Origin: Sulfuricella sp.
Lineage (GTDB): Bacteria > Pseudomonadota > Gammaproteobacteria > Burkholderiales > Sulfuricellaceae
Length of the DNA: 7,298 bases
Reading direction: 5' to 3'
NCBI GenBank assembly: GCA_030696235.1
Contig: JAUYSN010000172.1
Coordinates: forward strand, 1-7,298
In this document: positions 6,831 through 7,298 of the stretch, in pieces
How the letters are laid out: every line of letters begins with the position of its first letter
Position numbering within the stretch: the stretch's first letter is position 1
Notes under the pieces: model-generated
The model's database searches: none
The model's input: the letters and a program-made list of their open reading frames with translations, nothing else
Told to the model about the DNA's origin: nothing
Made by a program: the position numbers and the translations under genes

Positions 6831-6867
6831 CTACCGGTTTTCTATCGCAGCCATGCGGAGCTCCTTT
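6831..6867 (-). other. Strong ribosome site with a 7-codon open frame (MAAIENR)
   Basis: AAAGGAG (6861-6867) sits an ideal six bases before ATG (6852-6854), but this frame reads MAAIENR and then TAG (6831-6833). It is in a different frame from the DUF883 remnant that begins 17 bp downstream. Two readings fit: the original DUF883 start separated from its body by an indel, or a short leader peptide. MAAIENR-like beginnings are plausible for DUF883 proteins, so I lean to decay. Confidence 0.45.
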
Positions 6868-6939
6868 CATTATTCAAATTTAACAAGCACCTTATTCACC
6901 TTAGCAACCCCTGCGCATAAAGCAAATATTGAGGGCATC

Positions 6940-6990
6940 AAAAACCCTGGGATTCAGACCGCCAAATCGGGTATTCTTCAAATCCCCAGG
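6940..6990 (-). terminator. Terminator-like inverted repeat, minus strand
   Basis: The arms CCTGGGATT (6946-6954) and AATCCCCAGG (6981-6990) pair over nine positions with one extra base, around a 26-base loop. On the minus strand the hairpin runs into GTTTTT (6940-6945 region), like an intrinsic terminator. As it lies upstream of the remnant/phosphorylase unit, it could be a 5'-leader attenuator or end an antisense transcript from mutS. The long loop makes an efficient terminator doubtful. Confidence 0.3.
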
Positions 6991-7021
6991 CGCTGCACTT
7001 GTGGACAGCAGAATCCGGGTA

Positions 7022-7061
7022 TTTCCATGCTTTATTTCCGTTAAGCTGGAAATCATTTTTT
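7022..7061 (+). terminator. Terminator-like hairpin plus T tract, plus strand, upstream of mutS
   Basis: TTTCCA-T-GCTT (7022-7032) pairs with AAGC-TGGAAA (7043-7052), a 10-bp stem with one bulged T and a 10-base loop. It is followed after TCA by six T residues (7056-7061). The T run is itself half of a palindrome, ATTTTTT-AC-AAAAAAT (7055-7070). The stem is only moderately GC-rich. It ends 23 bases before the mutS ATG, so it is either in the mutS leader or marks the end of an upstream plus-strand transcript that I cannot identify. Confidence 0.35.
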
Positions 7062-7084
7062 ACAAAAAATTCAAATAGTAAACA

Positions 7085-7298
7085 ATGCACGACAAAGACC
7101 TTGAAAAACACACCCCGATGATGCAGCAATACCTGCGCATCAAGGCAGAACACCCCGATATGCTGCTGTTCTACCGCATGGGGGACTTCTACGAGCTGTT
7201 CTTCGATGATGCTTCGATGGCGGCGCAGTTGCTGGACATCACCCTCACCACCCGCGGCGCAACGGCAGGGCAACCGATCAAGATGGCGGGCGTACCCT
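7085..7298 (+). CDS. mutS: DNA mismatch repair protein MutS, N-terminal part only
   Basis: MutS finds mismatches and small loops in new DNA and recruits MutL. Only the first 71 residues are inside the window; full proteins are about 850. The start [20 protein letters not shown] aligns directly with E. coli MutS (HTPMMQQYL). The mismatch-wedging F-x-E motif is intact as F35 and E37 in [11 protein letters not shown], and the segment ends QPIKMAGVP as expected for the N-terminal mismatch-recognition domain. The ATG at 7085 has no Shine-Dalgarno sequence; the leader is A/T-rich (CAAATAGTAAACA), so translation may rely on an unstructured leader. The gene is divergent from the phosphorylase unit. 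Confidence 0.95.
   Translation, partial: MHDKDLEKHTPMMQQYLRIKAEHPDMLLFYRMGDFYELFFDDASMAAQLLDITLTTRGATAGQPIKMAGVP

Larger units (their letters stand above)
6871..7084. other. AT-richer intergenic region between DUF883 remnant and mutS
   Basis: This 214-bp gap separates the divergent minus-strand remnant/phosphorylase unit from mutS. I find no convincing protein gene in it: the open frames crossing it are antisense to the flanking genes. It holds two hairpin-forming inverted repeats (6946-6990 and 7022-7052), an AT palindrome (7055-7070) and two copies of CGGGTATT (6968-6975 and 7016-7023). No promoter with both good -35 and -10 boxes could be assigned to either direction. Confidence 0.5.

Noticed and set aside
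6589..7044. 151-codon plus-strand open frame ending in the hairpin before mutS
   Set aside because: It is antisense to the DUF883 remnant, which has a recognisable family sequence; the faint NPGI-type repetition in its tail only reflects the CGGGTATT-like DNA repeats.
6938..7273. 111-codon minus-strand open frame
   Set aside because: It runs antisense through the certain mutS start and has no recognisable content or ribosome site.
1..7298. CRISPR arrays, insertion sequences, tRNA or rRNA genes, phage or defence systems
   Set aside because: No regularly spaced repeats, transposase motifs, cloverleaf-like segments or rRNA-like sequence were seen; all long genes have housekeeping assignments.

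Overview
The window looks like the core chromosome of a betaproteobacterium, probably of the Nitrosomonadales/Gallionellales/Rhodocyclales type. This placement rests on GC-rich coding DNA, close agreement with proteobacterial IscR, SuhB, TrmJ and MutS sequences, and the order suhB / trmJ-cysE-iscR-cysteine desulfurase. It is an inference from memory, not from a search.

Layout from left to right. Positions 1-1054 (minus) hold a class I NifS/IscS-type cysteine desulfurase whose 3' end is cut by the window edge. Positions 1035-1526 (minus) hold iscR, overlapping the desulfurase start by 20 bp. Positions 1579-2331 (minus) hold cysE, and 2397-3149 (minus) hold trmJ. A 69-bp divergent gap separates trmJ from suhB (3219-4013, plus). 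suhB converges on a GT35 alpha-glucan phosphorylase (4048-6573, minus) across a GC-rich hairpin. Behind the phosphorylase lies what seems to be a broken DUF883 (ElaB/YqjD-like) gene (6613-6813, minus). An AT-richer, hairpin-containing gap then leads to the first 71 codons of mutS (7085 onward, plus).

The left third is a cysteine / iron-sulfur unit. CysE makes O-acetylserine for cysteine synthesis, the desulfurase mobilises cysteine sulfur, and IscR, itself a [2Fe-2S] protein, senses cluster supply. The clearest non-coding signal is a pair of IscR type-1-like operators, one in front of iscR (1566-1590) and one in front of cysE (2364-2388). Both begin with the same ATAGTTGACTAA core and both overlap promoter elements. 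This suggests that serine acetylation as well as Isc assembly is under IscR feedback.

The right part is housekeeping: tRNA position-32 methylation, an inositol monophosphatase family protein, alpha-glucan breakdown and mismatch repair. I saw no mobile element, CRISPR array, rRNA or tRNA gene, and no convincing new multi-gene system. The points most worth a second look are the twin IscR sites, the NifS-like desulfurase directly after iscR, the decayed DUF883 gene with a perfect ribosome site feeding a 7-codon frame, and the hairpins upstream of mutS.
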